From contig NZ_CANLOB010000004.1 of assembly GCF_947492815.1 (NCBI RefSeq), positions 1 through 64,000 of the forward strand: a stretch of 64,000 nt of DNA, given 5' to 3'. The stretch comes from an uncultured Dokdonia sp. (GTDB lineage: Bacteria > Bacteroidota > Bacteroidia > Flavobacteriales > Flavobacteriaceae). Position 1 is the stretch's first letter. Every line of letters starts with the position of its first letter. A program made the translations under genes and the position numbers. The notes under the pieces were generated by a model that did no database searches, was not told where the DNA came from, and was given only the letters and a program-made list of their open reading frames with translations. Of this stretch, positions 8,340 to 18,800 are shown in pieces.

Positions 8340-9545
8340 ACTAGACGTCGTAATACGTTTCTTTCCGTTCATATGTAGCACGGTTATAATTCCTATAGAT
8401 ATCGCTCCAGCTATAGAAAAACCTATAAAAAGTGGGAGGGAAGATGTCTTTACAAAACTCCCTATAAAAATACTTATTGGAACAGCCATCATAGTAGATA
8501 TAAACCCAGTAATAGCAGCTGCCATACCTGCAATATGTCCTAATGGCTCCATCGCTAGCGCACGTATATTTCCAAATAAAAAACCAATAGCAATAAATTG
8601 TGCACAAAAGAAACCTATCAAAATACCCACAGGAGGATTCGCTCCTGATGAAAATAGGATAGTGTATAGCAGTGAAATTAGAAAAAAAGCAACGATGGCA
8701 ATATTTACCAATCGTTTCATCCCAAACCGAATCACTAAAGTCCCATTAAGATAAATAGAGGTACCAATAGACAAAGCTGTTGCGGCAAATATATATGGGA
8801 ACTCTTCCTTTAAACCATACTGTAGTTCAAAAATCTGTTGTGAGGCACTTAAATACACTAAAAAAGAACCTACAATACACCCAGATATTAAAGTATATGC
8901 CATGGTAGATTTTTGAAATAATACTTCTTTAAAACCATCTACAAATGATTTCTTTGAAAAAAGTACTTTATTGGAAGTTGTAAGCGTTTCTGGCTGTCGA
9001 CGCCAAAACCAAATGCCGACAATCACACTAAAAATTACTTGCACATAAAAGATTCCTTGCCAATTATACTGTGTCATAATAAGCTTTCCAAGTGCAGGAG
9101 CAATTACGGGTACCAGAATAAACACAACGGTAATAAAAGACATAATACGCGCCATATAATCTCCACTATACATATCACGTATAATGGCAATACTAATCGT
9201 TCTAGGTGCTGCGAGTCCAATGCCTTGTAATACACGCCCTATCAACATCATCTCTAGACTCTGTGCACTTACACATATAAAACTTGCAACTATAAATAAC
9301 CCAAACCCCATGTAAACGATAGGTTTACGTCCAATACTATCTGAATAAGGCCCGAAAAAAATCGGACCAACTCCTAGTCCTAAAAAAATGGCAATGACCA
9401 ATAATTGATTATTGACACTATCTTTAATACCTATCACAGCCCCAATAGTATCTAACGCAGGGAGTAAAGCATCAAGTGCCAATGCCGCAATAGACATGAG
9501 TGATGCCATTAAGGTGACAAATTCAAATTGAGATTTCTTTTTCAC
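8334..9545 (-). CDS. MFS drug exporter, Bcr/CflA family
   Basis: This 403-aa protein has the twelve-helix pattern of the major facilitator superfamily. The conserved loop after helix 2 reads GPYSDSIGRKPIVYMG and helix 4-5 contains the RVLQGIGLAAPRTISIAIIRDM region typical of drug:H+ antiporters of the Bcr/CflA (DHA1) group. The probable role is proton-driven efflux of small toxic compounds; the substrate cannot be predicted. It is a single gene with a long upstream gap. Confidence 0.88.
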   Translation of the reverse strand: MKKKSQFEFVTLMASLMSIAALALDALLPALDTIGAVIGIKDSVNNQLLVIAIFLGLGVGPIFFGPYSDSIGRKPIVYMGFGLFIVASFICVSAQSLEMMLIGRVLQGIGLAAPRTISIAIIRDMYSGDYMARIMSFITVVFILVPVIAPALGKLIMTQYNWQGIFYVQVIFSVIVGIWFWRRQPETLTTSNKVLFSKKSFVDGFKEVLFQKSTMAYTLISGCIVGSFLVYLSASQQIFELQYGLKEEFPYIFAATALSIGTSIYLNGTLVIRFGMKRLVNIAIVAFFLISLLYTILFSSGANPPVGILIGFFCAQFIAIGFLFGNIRALAMEPLGHIAGMAAAITGFISTMMAVPISIFIGSFVKTSSLPLFIGFSIAGAISIGIITVLHMNGKKRITTSSL

Positions 9546-9956
9546 TCGGCAAAAGTACAGTTATAAATAGTCTCTAAATACTCTTTTACACTCTTTATTT
9601 TGTGAAATTCACATAAGAAGAATATATACACTTCAACACGACCAATTATCGTAATAGAGTTCTGTACATGTGTGCTCTTTATTTAGAAGTCTATTATGTT
9701 CAATTTGATTTTTTTAAATCTGCTCTCAAAGAGTTTGATACCGCTTTAGAAAACTATACGAAGTAGTTTTTTTGTAGATATATATGCTTTACCGCTTCGC
9801 TCTCCCTATGGTTGTGAATCTCGCGAGCTCGATTTCGCGAAAGCGTATAATGAACAATTCAAATAGTGAATGTGACAGTTCAACTTTTTGGTGTAGAGTA
9901 CCACATAACAAAATAGGTTATTTGTACTTTAGTAAGTAATAATCAATCAAATAATC
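9546..9956. other. Gene-free region with repeat and a possible coding remnant
   Basis: This 411-bp stretch separates divergent genes and should carry both promoters. It contains a long palindrome repeat (9784-9847). From 9617 to 9766 a rightward frame of 49 codons ends in TAG; its translation (…YLEVYYVQFDFFKSALKEFDTALENY…) looks protein-like and may be the C-terminal remnant of a lost gene, but I cannot name it. Confidence 0.5.
9784..9847. repeat. Long-form palindrome repeat
   Basis: Left end ATGCTTTACCGCTTCGCTCT, middle GGTTGTGAATCTCGCGAGCTC and right end TTTCGCGAAAGCGTA match the long-form family. The GGCAGGC insert found in some other copies is absent. Confidence 0.8.
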
Positions 9957-11615
9957 ATGAAATCAATCACACTCAAATTCATCGTAATTCCTATACTATT
10001 TTTTATCAGTACTGGAATTCTAAGAAGTCAAGAAGCAATAAGCACGGCACAATGGCAAGAAGACTTAATGTTTTTACAGAAAACAATACATGAGAACTAT
10101 CCTTTTTTATTTAAAAAAATAGATCAAACTACTTGGGATGCAGCAGTAAAAGAGTTATACGATCAGATTCCTAGTCTAGAAGCTCATGAAATCAAAGTAG
10201 GGCTTACAAGAATGGTTTCGCTTTTTGAATATGGACACACACAAATCCCATTCAGTACACTCGCTAAGGAAGCCGTATTACCTATCAACCTGTATCATTT
10301 TGAAGACGGTATTTTTGTAGAAGGGATACAAAAAGAACATCAAAGCCTCTTAGGAGCTAAAGTCATAAAAATAGGAGGGATGCCTATTTTAGAAGCCTTA
10401 AAAGCAGTACGACCTGTTGTACCTGTAGAAAATGATAGTTATTTTAAAGCCTATGGTCTTCGCTTTCTCACCGTACCATCTATACTTCATTCGCAAGGAG
10501 TTGTTGCTACCTATTCAAAAGATATTTCCTTAACATTAGAAAAAGAGGGTAAAACCTTTGAATATACACTTACAGCGGTAACACTTAAAGAGCTTTCTAG
10601 AGACTATGGTTTTACAATTCCAACAGAATCATGGGTGAGTATGAGACAACAAGATACCACACCTTTATTTCTCAAAGATTTAAATGAAAAATTGTTCTTT
10701 TTTGAATATTTAGCAGATACCAAGACCATGTATGTACGTCAAAGCTCTGTTTTTAATGATGAAAAAGAAACCTTACAAGATTTCTATAAGCGCTTGTTTG
10801 CAGCTATTGATGCAAATGATGTAGAAAAACTTGTATATGATGTAAGATTAAACGGAGGCGGTAATAACTATAATAATAAAACCCTTATTAAAGGAATTAT
10901 GGCGCGTCCAAGCATCAATAAAAAAGGATCATTTTTCTATATCATAGGCCGTAATACCTTTTCTGCTTGTCAGAATTTGACCAATGAAATAGAAAATTAC
11001 ACAGAAGCAATTCTAATAGGAGAGCCTACCGCCGAGAATAAGAATTTTTATGGAGATGCAAGACGTGTCACGTTACCAAATTCACGTATAAATGCCTATT
11101 TGTCTTACGCTTGGTGGCAAGATATGCCGCAATGGGAAAATAAAGATTGGACGATACCACATATTGCGGTCACGATGACTTCAAAGGATTATATACATAA
11201 TGAAGACCCTGTGTTAAATGCAGCTTTAAACTATACAGATACAGGTTTTATTTTAAACCCTACACAACATTTAACACAACTGTTTACAGAAGGAAACATG
11301 GAGCAGTTTGAGAAGGATGCGTTAAAAATTGCAAAAGACACATCGTATAAATACGCAGATTTTGAAAAAGAATTCGGAGAAGCTGGCTATCGAATATTCT
11401 CACAAGGCGCTACCGATGAAGGATTATATATTATGGAACTTGTGACAAGAGCTTATCCAGAATCTTCAGGAGCTTGGTATAGTCTTGCCAGTGCACAAGA
11501 ACAAGTAAAACAATTGGATAAAGCTACAGAAAATTATAAAAAGGTGTTAACCCTTGATCCAAGTAGCACCTTAGCGAGTACCGTTAAAAAACGACTGGCG
11601 AAATTATCTAAATAA
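9957..11615 (+). CDS. Secreted S41-like peptidase with C-terminal TPR
   Basis: This 552-aa protein has an N-terminal signal peptide, a helical N-terminal region, and a tail-specific-protease (S41) like core. In the core, LVYDVRLNGGGNNYN resembles the conserved DxRxNxGG strand and GRNTFSACQNLTNEIEN holds the candidate nucleophile serine (TFSA). The final 60 residues form at least one TPR (SSGAWYSLASAQEQVKQLDK…ENYKKVLTLDPSS). Many Bacteroidota members of this type have lost canonical PDZ domains. It may process or bind envelope proteins. A terminator follows about 50 bp after the stop. Confidence 0.75.
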   Translation: MKSITLKFIVIPILFFISTGILRSQEAISTAQWQEDLMFLQKTIHENYPFLFKKIDQTTWDAAVKELYDQIPSLEAHEIKVGLTRMVSLFEYGHTQIPFSTLAKEAVLPINLYHFEDGIFVEGIQKEHQSLLGAKVIKIGGMPILEALKAVRPVVPVENDSYFKAYGLRFLTVPSILHSQGVVATYSKDISLTLEKEGKTFEYTLTAVTLKELSRDYGFTIPTESWVSMRQQDTTPLFLKDLNEKLFFFEYLADTKTMYVRQSSVFNDEKETLQDFYKRLFAAIDANDVEKLVYDVRLNGGGNNYNNKTLIKGIMARPSINKKGSFFYIIGRNTFSACQNLTNEIENYTEAILIGEPTAENKNFYGDARRVTLPNSRINAYLSYAWWQDMPQWENKDWTIPHIAVTMTSKDYIHNEDPVLNAALNYTDTGFILNPTQHLTQLFTEGNMEQFEKDALKIAKDTSYKYADFEKEFGEAGYRIFSQGATDEGLYIMELVTRAYPESSGAWYSLASAQEQVKQLDKATENYKKVLTLDPSSTLASTVKKRLAKLSK

Positions 11616-11626
11616 TATATTGCTTT

Positions 11627-11650
11627 TATACGCTTTCGCGAAAGCGTATA
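11627..11650. repeat. Short-form palindrome repeat, perfect 24 bp
   Basis: Perfect palindrome with core CGCTTTCGCGAAAGCG extended by TATA on both sides. It lies between the S41 gene and its terminator. Confidence 0.9.
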
Positions 11651-11666
11651 ATGGAAAATACCCACT

Positions 11667-11704
11667 AAAAAGAGACGATCTAAACTGAATAGGTCGTCTC
11701 TTTT
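11667..11704. terminator. Rho-independent-type terminator
   Basis: Hairpin AAAAGAGACGA...TCGTCTCTTTT with an internal GGTC/GATC extension and T-run on the + strand, about 50 bp after the S41-like peptidase gene. Confidence 0.85.
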
Positions 11705-11754
11705 ATATATTTTGTCGGTAATTACTATCTTTAATACCAACTCAGTAATGTGAT

Positions 11755-11913
11755 ATGAAGTTTTTTAATAAGCAACGTAGAGAATCGTTATCCTTTTAAA
11801 AAACAAGTAAATACCTCGCTTATGCAATTGGAGAGGTGATATTGGTAGTGATTGGTATTTTGATTGCTATTGTTTCAATTAGAAAATTTTCAAGAAGTAT
11901 TTACAGAACATAA
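11755..11913 (+). pseudogene. Decayed DUF6090-family gene remnant
   Basis: The frame from ATG 11755 reads MKFFNKQRRESLSF, stop, KTSKYLAYAIGEVILVVIGILIAI, then loses homology and ends at a stop at 11911-11913. The second part matches the N-terminal membrane anchor of DUF6090 proteins, also found intact at 13532 (REIVFVVIGILIAVSINN). The in-frame TAA at codon 15 and the deletion after the anchor show this copy is inactive. Confidence 0.8.
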
Positions 11914-11974
11914 AAAAATTAAAAAACATATTTGCAACTAATTAATAAACAGTTAATTATCATATAAATTCTAA

Positions 11975-13354
11975 ATGATGTCAAAACGATTTTACAGTAT
12001 TATATTATTGTCTTTATTTGTTATAGTCGCTTGTAATGATGATCCAGATGTAACCGTAGGAGCAGAGGAAGAAATGATACCTGAGGTGGCAGCAGAAGAT
12101 CGATTGCCACAGTTTCAGATACAAACTAATGGCGCAACGATTGTAGATGAACCCAAAATAGATGCCGAACTGGTGATCATAGAAGCAGGTGTAGAGACGC
12201 ATAGAGGAGCTATAGGTATTGAAATTCGCGGTTCTTCTTCACAGCAATTTCCTAAAAAATCCTTTGGATTTGAAACACGAGACGAAGCCAATGAAGATAT
12301 AGATGTCTCTTTACTAGAGTTTCCAGAAGAAGAAGATTGGATTTTATATGCACCATATAGTGATAAGTCATTAGTTCGTAATCATTTAATCTATGAATTG
12401 TCAAATGATATGGGACGTTATGCAAGTAGATCAAAACTAGCAGAAGTCTATATTAATGGGATTTATAACGGGATGTATGTTTTTATGGAAAAACTAAAAC
12501 GTGATGACAACCGAATTGATATTAATAAATTAAAAGAAGATGAAAATACCGGAGAAGATCTGACGGGAGGCTACATTCTTAAACTAGATAAAGCCGATGG
12601 ATTTAATGAAACACTGTATACAGATACCAATTCATTTCCTTCTCAAATAGATCCGCCGAATGCAACATTAGGACAGCAAATACACTTTTTGTATGATGAT
12701 CCAGATTATGAAGATATAACACCAGAACAAAAAGACTATATTTCAACATATGTAACCAATTTTGAAATGGCTTTAAGTTCAGATACGTTTACAGATCCTG
12801 ATATAGGCTATGCTGCATATATAGATACCGATAGCTTTATAGATTTCTTTTTATTGAATGAACTTTCTAATAATGTAGATGGATATCGTCTAAGTACTTG
12901 GATGACTAAAGATAAAAATGAAAAACTAAAAATGGGACCTATCTGGGATTTCAATTTAGCTTTTGGAAATGCAGATTATTGTGGAGGAGGAGCGACCAAT
13001 GTTTGGGCATATCGTTTTAACGAACGCTGTTCTAATGATACATGGCAAATTCCATTTTGGTGGGAACGCCTCTTAGAAGATCCCGCTTTTGTAGCGCAGT
13101 TACAAGACCGCTGGACTAGTTTACGTACGAGTACATTTTCAGAAGATTATATACTTGGTAAAGTAAATGCATATGTATCAGAATTAGAAAGCAGTGGTGC
13201 GAGACAAGCCAATTTTTCCACTTGGCAAGTGATAGGTAGCTATGTATGGCCAAATAACTTTGTAGGAGCATCCTATGAATCTGAAGTCGACTATCTAGAG
13301 AATTGGATCAATCAGCGTTTAAGTTGGCTAGACACAGAAATTGGTAATTTGTAA
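11975..13354 (+). CDS. CotH-kinase family lipoprotein
   Basis: This 459-aa protein starts with a lipoprotein signal (IVACNDDPD, lipidated Cys near residue 20). It then has a short beta-rich segment with the FPKKSFGFET feature seen before CotH domains, and the CotH kinase core: SLVRNHLIYELSNDMGRYA, INGIYNGMYVFMEKLKRDD, GGYILKLDKADG, FLLNELSNNVDGYRLSTW and the catalytic-type MGPIWDFNLAFGNADYC. CotH proteins are atypical kinases that phosphorylate proteins outside the cytoplasm; the target here is unknown. It stands between a dead and an intact DUF6090 gene. Confidence 0.85.
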   Translation: MMSKRFYSIILLSLFVIVACNDDPDVTVGAEEEMIPEVAAEDRLPQFQIQTNGATIVDEPKIDAELVIIEAGVETHRGAIGIEIRGSSSQQFPKKSFGFETRDEANEDIDVSLLEFPEEEDWILYAPYSDKSLVRNHLIYELSNDMGRYASRSKLAEVYINGIYNGMYVFMEKLKRDDNRIDINKLKEDENTGEDLTGGYILKLDKADGFNETLYTDTNSFPSQIDPPNATLGQQIHFLYDDPDYEDITPEQKDYISTYVTNFEMALSSDTFTDPDIGYAAYIDTDSFIDFFLLNELSNNVDGYRLSTWMTKDKNEKLKMGPIWDFNLAFGNADYCGGGATNVWAYRFNERCSNDTWQIPFWWERLLEDPAFVAQLQDRWTSLRTSTFSEDYILGKVNAYVSELESSGARQANFSTWQVIGSYVWPNNFVGASYESEVDYLENWINQRLSWLDTEIGNL

Positions 13355-13400
13355 TATTTAGTTTTTTGGTTATCAATACTTTAATATGATGTTTTATAAA

Positions 13401-13436
13401 TACGCTACTGCCAGTAGGCAGGCAGGTTCGCGAAAT
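13401..13436. repeat. Degenerate composite palindrome repeat
   Basis: Left end TACGCT, inserted second palindrome ACTGCCAGTAGGCAGGCAG and right end GTTCGCGAAA. It is a shortened member of the long-form family with the GGCAGGC insert. Confidence 0.65.
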
Positions 13437-13531
13437 GATATGCTGCGTCTGTCGAAGTAGTAAACGCACAAAACGTTCATAAATTAATAGAAATATCATA
13501 GAGAAATCAAACAATTTGAGTTTAATAGTAT

Positions 13532-14218
13532 ATGAAAAAAGGAATTAAGAGTTTTTTATTATACGGAATACGAGAGATTGTCTTTGTTGTTATTGGGATA
13601 TTAATAGCAGTGAGTATTAATAATGCCAATGAATCCAGAAAATCCAAGAAAAACCTAGAAGGCATCCTAACAACCTATACTGAAGATCTTAAAATAGACA
13701 CCTTAACGATAGGGCAAGTATTGAAAGTCCTAGAGCAAAAAGAAGAACTATTCACACAATTCTTAAGTGATACTGTAACCATAGCTTCATATAAAGAAAA
13801 ACCAATAGCATATGGATTGGTATTATCATATGCGCCATTTCAATTACAAAAAAAGGGAATCCGATCATTGGAAGGATATGAGAGCTCAAGTAAAAAATCT
13901 GATAGTTTAGTGATTCGTATTTTGGCAAACCATAGCATATTTGATCATTTACTCAATGAGACACATAATCGCATTGGGAAAGATATTGATGAGAATATGC
14001 AGTATTTAAAACTGAATCAACCTTGGATAGGAGATTTATTAATGGGTAAAATAAATACTCCAGAGATGCTAGAGTATTACATGAGTAAAACTTACAAAGC
14101 ACGATTAGCGATACATTATAACTTGGTCTATAAAAACCTACAACCATATTTACAGCAATATCAGATAGTCGCTAAGAAAACACTAGAAGATTTGGATAAG
14201 CGATTACAGGAGGAATAG
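13532..14218 (+). CDS. DUF6090-family single-pass membrane protein
   Basis: This 228-aa protein has the DUF6090 signature at its N-terminus: a transmembrane anchor around residues 13-31 (EIVFVVIGILIAVSINN) followed by a polar helix (NESRKSKKNLEG) and a long helical extracytoplasmic region. No function is known. A broken relative lies 1.6 kb upstream, which suggests local duplication and loss; such genes commonly occur as tandem paralogues in Flavobacteriia. It is the last gene before the repeat R1 and the AT-rich island. Confidence 0.78.
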   Translation: MKKGIKSFLLYGIREIVFVVIGILIAVSINNANESRKSKKNLEGILTTYTEDLKIDTLTIGQVLKVLEQKEELFTQFLSDTVTIASYKEKPIAYGLVLSYAPFQLQKKGIRSLEGYESSSKKSDSLVIRILANHSIFDHLLNETHNRIGKDIDENMQYLKLNQPWIGDLLMGKINTPEMLEYYMSKTYKARLAIHYNLVYKNLQPYLQQYQIVAKKTLEDLDKRLQEE

Positions 14219-14229
14219 TGTAGGATTGT

Positions 14230-15230
14230 AAATATTCTATTTGACATAATATAAATTATAGTACATTTTGTAACAATTAGCATAATAGCGCTTTTGGGCG
14301 ATATTTGACATAATTAATGATATAATGCCTTTAGGTTTATATCTAGTAATTATGTCACGCTAATTGTGACATGCTTAAAAACTATGATTATATTACTTAT
14401 TCCAGCCACATCATCTCGCAGTTATATTAATTCCTCCACTGGAGCAATCAGTATAACTCGTGTAAAATATCCCACAATGTTCGGTCTTTTAAAGAAACTG
14501 TATTGCTGGGGTCATTAAACATTTGTATTGGGGTTTTTGCTTCTAAGAAACATTCTGCTAAGAATTTTGTATCTATAATTAGCCGTTATGTAAAATTGCC
14601 GCTGCCTATGCGCTCGATTGCTTTTTATAAATTAAACGCTTACTGGCGTTTATTTCTAAACACAATTTCCAACCGCATAGCCACCGCCATAAAAAAGCTA
14701 ACCTTTTAGATTGATTCAAAATTCGCGTATATGATAATAATCCTGCAAGATTTTTTTCTACGACATTCTCGTTAGGTTTCCGCAAGAGTATAAAATTTCC
14801 CCGCCACATCATCCACACAAAAATTTCTATACACTTGCTCAATGTAGAACTCCGATTAAACATTTTTAGATTTGAGAGCTTTAAAAACTTTAGAACTGAA
14901 TTTGAAAATTACGATTGTCAAGAACTCATAATATTTATCTTTTTTCCTTGATAAAAAAAGAAATCGACTTTAGGAGATTCACGAACTCAAATAAAATATA
15001 AACGCGTGAGCTAAACAAAAAAATCAAGGCTTCATAAAACTTTGGAAACACGGACGAGCGTTAAGAAAATGTCTGGGAGACATTTTTAGTGAGTAGCGAG
15101 CCTGTGGCGTTGGCATTGTTTGTTCTGCTCACAATTCCAGCCGCACTATCTCGCCGCCAAAAGCAATCATCCACAGGATAATCACTTTTGTCACGTGTTT
15201 TAACCAAAGTTTTCTGAGGCCGTTTTAACT
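14230..15230. repeat. Cassette-flanking repeat R1 (left border of accessory island)
   Basis: This roughly 1-kb stretch without a gene shares blocks in the same order and orientation with R2 and R3: a GACATAA-type start (14242-14250), GTAAAATATCCCA (14461-14474), GGGTCATTAAAC (14509-14521), ATAATTAGCCGTTATGTAAAA (14575-14595), CTATGCGCTCGATTGC...AACACAATTTCCAACCGCATAGCC, a variable hairpin (14634-14651), TTTTTTTCTACG (14752-14763), a CTTGATAAAAAAAGAAA block (about 14947) and TTTTAACCAAAGTTTTCTGAGG (about 15198-15220). R1 is the most diverged copy and carries an extra inverted repeat TGACATAATTA/TAATTATGTCA (14306-14357). Confidence 0.8.
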
Positions 15231-15269
15231 ACGATTAAACTCTTAGGAAATCTATAATTAAAGTAGACA

Positions 15270-15491
15270 TTAGATATCTTCTTTTAATTTAAGGTCTTTA
15301 CAGACTTGTTTGAATATTTCACAAGGATCTACGTCAATAGCTAAAGCAATTAGATATAATTCATCAGCTCTAAGCTTTGTACGCTCATTGTTTGCTAGTT
15401 CACTAAGTCTAGTTTTACTTATTCCCGTTTTTCTAGAAACATCGGAACGATTGACTGATTTTTTTGATAAGAATAAACCTAATTCGGTCAT
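15270..15491 (-). CDS. Small XRE-type HTH regulator
   Basis: This 73-aa protein is almost entirely one Cro/C1-type helix-turn-helix: VNRSDVSRKTGISKTRLSELANNERTKL is helices 2-3 with the recognition helix, followed by DELYLIALAIDVDPCEIFKQV. Minimal XRE proteins like this are often regulators of mobile or defence genes. It is divergent from a 65-aa gene, with a 137-bp shared promoter region holding inverted TCCGATTAT-type elements that could be its operator. It lies at the entrance of the island next to the giant NTPase gene. Confidence 0.85.
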   Translation of the reverse strand: MTELGLFLSKKSVNRSDVSRKTGISKTRLSELANNERTKLRADELYLIALAIDVDPCEIFKQVCKDLKLKEDI

Positions 15492-15536
15492 TATTGTCTG
15501 ATTTTAAGAACATAAATTTACATAATAAGATAAATT

Positions 15537-15606
15537 ATTCCGATTATGTGAACTTTAAATTTATACTTTATCCGTAATTATGTATATTTGTTCTGATAAT
15601 CGGAAT
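15537..15606. promoter_or_regulatory. Candidate operator region for the XRE regulator
   Basis: ATTCCGATTAT (15537-15547) and its exact inverse ATAATCGGAAT (15596-15606) lie in the divergent promoter region, with a related ATCCGTAATTATG between them (about 15570-15582). Symmetric placement between the two start codons suggests binding of the adjacent HTH protein. Confidence 0.45.
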
Positions 15607-15628
15607 ATTTAATCCTAAAACAAGAATA

Positions 15629-15826
15629 ATGCCAACTCCAAGATATACAAAAGCAGATTTAGAACAGATTGTTTATACACAATTAGAGAACTTAAATGCT
15701 ATTCACGACCTACTTAGGATTATGAAAATGCAAAATGAACTTATTGAGAATGCTAATAAGAAATTAAAGGATGAAGTATTGGATTTTAAGAAACGGGTTA
15801 ATTATGGAACAAGGAAATTAAAATAA
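15629..15826 (+). CDS. Small helical protein, unknown
   Basis: This 65-aa protein is highly charged and predicted helical through most of its length (ADLEQIVYTQLENLNAIHDLLRIMKMQNELIENANKKLKDEVLDF), suitable for a coiled coil, with a basic C-terminus (RVNYGTRKLK). It is divergent from the XRE gene, and its stop is 5 bp from the convergent stop of the 1689-aa gene. The family is not recognised; a role with the regulator is possible but unproven. Confidence 0.6.
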   Translation: MPTPRYTKADLEQIVYTQLENLNAIHDLLRIMKMQNELIENANKKLKDEVLDFKKRVNYGTRKLK

Positions 15827-15831
15827 GTATA

Positions 15832-18800
15832 TTAAGCAGACCCTAACTTGCTACCTTTATAAATAATAACGCATTCCCTAATTAAGTATGCTTCGCAAGA
15901 GCCATTGTCCACCATTTTATTTAAAATAAACATAAAATCTAATACTAGATTTTGGTCTTCTTTTATTCTGCTAATATGATTATTAAAAAGCATTTCAATT
16001 AATCTAACAGATGATTTAGTATTTAAATATGTTGTGTTTTCTGGGTTATCTTTAATAAATTTTACAATCCATTTTATACCATCTGGTAAAAACATTTTTT
16101 CCCCAAAAGTTGAAAAAACATTTATTATGCTTGATAAACTAGAATTGCCAAAATGATTTAACATATCTTCATAAAAAGATTTTTTACCTTCTAAAATCAT
16201 CCAACTTCCAGATTTCACTGACCATTCTGAATCTAATAAAAGCTGTTTTCTAAAATATTGAGTTTGTGAACTAGTTACTTTTTGATAAAGGTGTTTCCAC
16301 AATAACCAAAAATGGTTTCTATATTTCTCTTGAATAATTGGATCTTCATTTTCGATTATAACATCTTCAAACCTTGTAATCGTTGTATCAATAACTTTAT
16401 TTATAAATTCATATAAATCTTTTTCATTATAATTAAACTCAAAATTATCTTCAAAATATAGATTTGTTAATTTATCAATAATTGTTTTTGAAAACTCTAT
16501 TTCATTGTAAATGAGAACTTCATTTAGGTAGAACCTTAACTCTAACATTTGCCGCATATCAACTTTTCTGCTTTTTTCTGAACTACGGTAAGAAACACCT
16601 CTTTCTAGTTTTAAGTCATCTACTATAAGTTCTAACATTCTCAAAATAAAATCTTGATGTAAACTGTCAACACTATTAACAGGTATCATAAATACTGCTC
16701 TAACAAGAAAATGAGGCTCATATGTATCAAAAGTTATAGAATCAACTTTAACTTCTATTCTTTTATTTAGTGTTTCTTCTATAAAAGAAAATTCTTTTTC
16801 TCTAAATTTTAGTTCTTCTTCTTTACTTCTGTAATGAATTGCTCTATTGGTTTTAATGAATTCAGAATATTTGATTAAGAATAAAAATAGTTTCTTCGAT
16901 ATATTAGGAAGCGATTCACTAAATGTCTTTCTTAAATATTTTAAAAACTCCTTTTGTTCATAATCTGCTAAACCGCTAATCATCAAATATCCAATCATAA
17001 TTTCAGATTCAAACAAATCATTTTTATCATTTATATTTTCAAATAATAAATGAGATGCCTCAAGAGTTGTTTGTTGTTCAAGACTGTTAAAACCAATTTC
17101 TTCTCCAAAATTATATCCTCTAGAGTTTATATGCCTTATTATATTTGATATAGTATTTACTAATGTTACGACGCACCATTCCTTTTGATTCTTTTTTAAT
17201 TGCTTATTAAAATGTTTAAGGCCAATAGAAGACAAAGTTGCTGGCATATCAAACATTGAATTTTTAATCTCAACCGAAGAAAAATGATTATAAATATCCT
17301 CCCATACCTCTAGAGTTAACTCACTCAAATCCCCTTCGTTCGCTTTACTTATTATTCCAGAATACGATAAAGCCATATTTTCATCTTTCCTTTCATAAGT
17401 AAATCCCTCAACAGCTTTTTGAATTTCGTCAGTATATTTTACCTCAAGTTGTATAAGCCCCTTTTCTTTATCCAATACAGTTGCTTCATATTTTCTCACA
17501 TCCATCTCATTAATTGCTTTTTCCCAGAAAAGATCTTCATTACAGGTTTCATAAAAATTATCAAAAATTTTGTGAATTTCCTTATTTAAATCAACATAAT
17601 TAATTTGATATTGGAAAATTAAATCTCTCAATCCTCTAGCGTATTTATTCCGATGTGGTAGTCTATTAAATTCAGCTCTTTCCTTTTGAGCAAAACTAAT
17701 TTGATCATCATAAATTGCCAAAGCAGAATGTTCTCTAGAAGCTCTATCTAAATCTAGTTCATAAAATTCTCTAATTTTTAAAATTGGAATTATTGATTTA
17801 CCTACTGACTTTGGATATGCAATAAAAACACTAACAAGTACGCTAGTAATTGCAGCTGAATTACTATTCGACAAGCAATAATCTATTATATTTTTTAGAA
17901 ATTTATTATCAAGAACCTCTTGTTTAGCTAAATTTAATAGGTATTTTTCAAGACTAAATAAGATACTTTCTAAAAGGTTATGTGTTACTGTAGTTCCTCT
18001 GTAAGCATTCCATAAAAAACCATTTATATATTGTGTGTTTTTTGTACCGTTATTTAGCTCTATGTCAATTATTTTTAAATCTTCTTTTTTACCATGTTTT
18101 GAATTAAAATATGATAATGTCATATAATTAGTAAAGTCAATAATAAACTTTATTGCTTTAAATGGATGTTGTGTTAAAAGGCTATAAACAAATGTTTTAT
18201 ATATTCCTGATGGAAAAAAATCAAATCTATATCTTATTATACCCCAAGAATCTTCTCTTTCATTAACAGATGGAATACTTAATCCAAAAGGTCCATTATC
18301 TTTAACACTTTCCTTTGGAGGAACATATTTCCAATGCTTATTGGCTAACTCTATTAATAAATCAGGGTGAACTTTTATTAAATTAGAATTTCTTAACCCC
18401 CCTAGAGCTTTTTTAACAATTAATTCATTAAAATCTCTCAATCTATTATAGTCATCATCATCACTACTATTACTAGCTCTCTTTAATATATCTTCTATTT
18501 CTTCAGTTGAGTATTCAGAAAAACCAAATAACATATTAACCAAGCTTTCTTTATGGTCAGTTTCATAACTCCCAAACCAAAATTCATTTTGGTTTTCCAT
18601 TTCCTTTATATAGTACAAAACAATAATATTTGCGGCTACAATTTCTTTGTCAGTACAACTGTTTAAATAGAATATATATTTGAATTCCCAGTCTAATAAT
18701 AATTCAGTAATTGAATTTCTAATAGAGGAAGTGTATTCAATATATAAAGCTATAAAGAATAAAATCTCTTGCCAACCAGATCCAATTGGAAATAAAATAT

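Noticed and set aside
8302..9230. Frames antisense to the MFS gene (8302-8754, 9039-9230)
   Set aside because: They mirror the codon pattern of the clear MFS gene on the other strand.
14503..14863. Short frames in both directions within R1 (for example 14503-14709 and 14606-14863)
   Set aside because: They run through repeat blocks whose R2 and R3 counterparts are not open in the same frame, and the translations have no protein-like composition.
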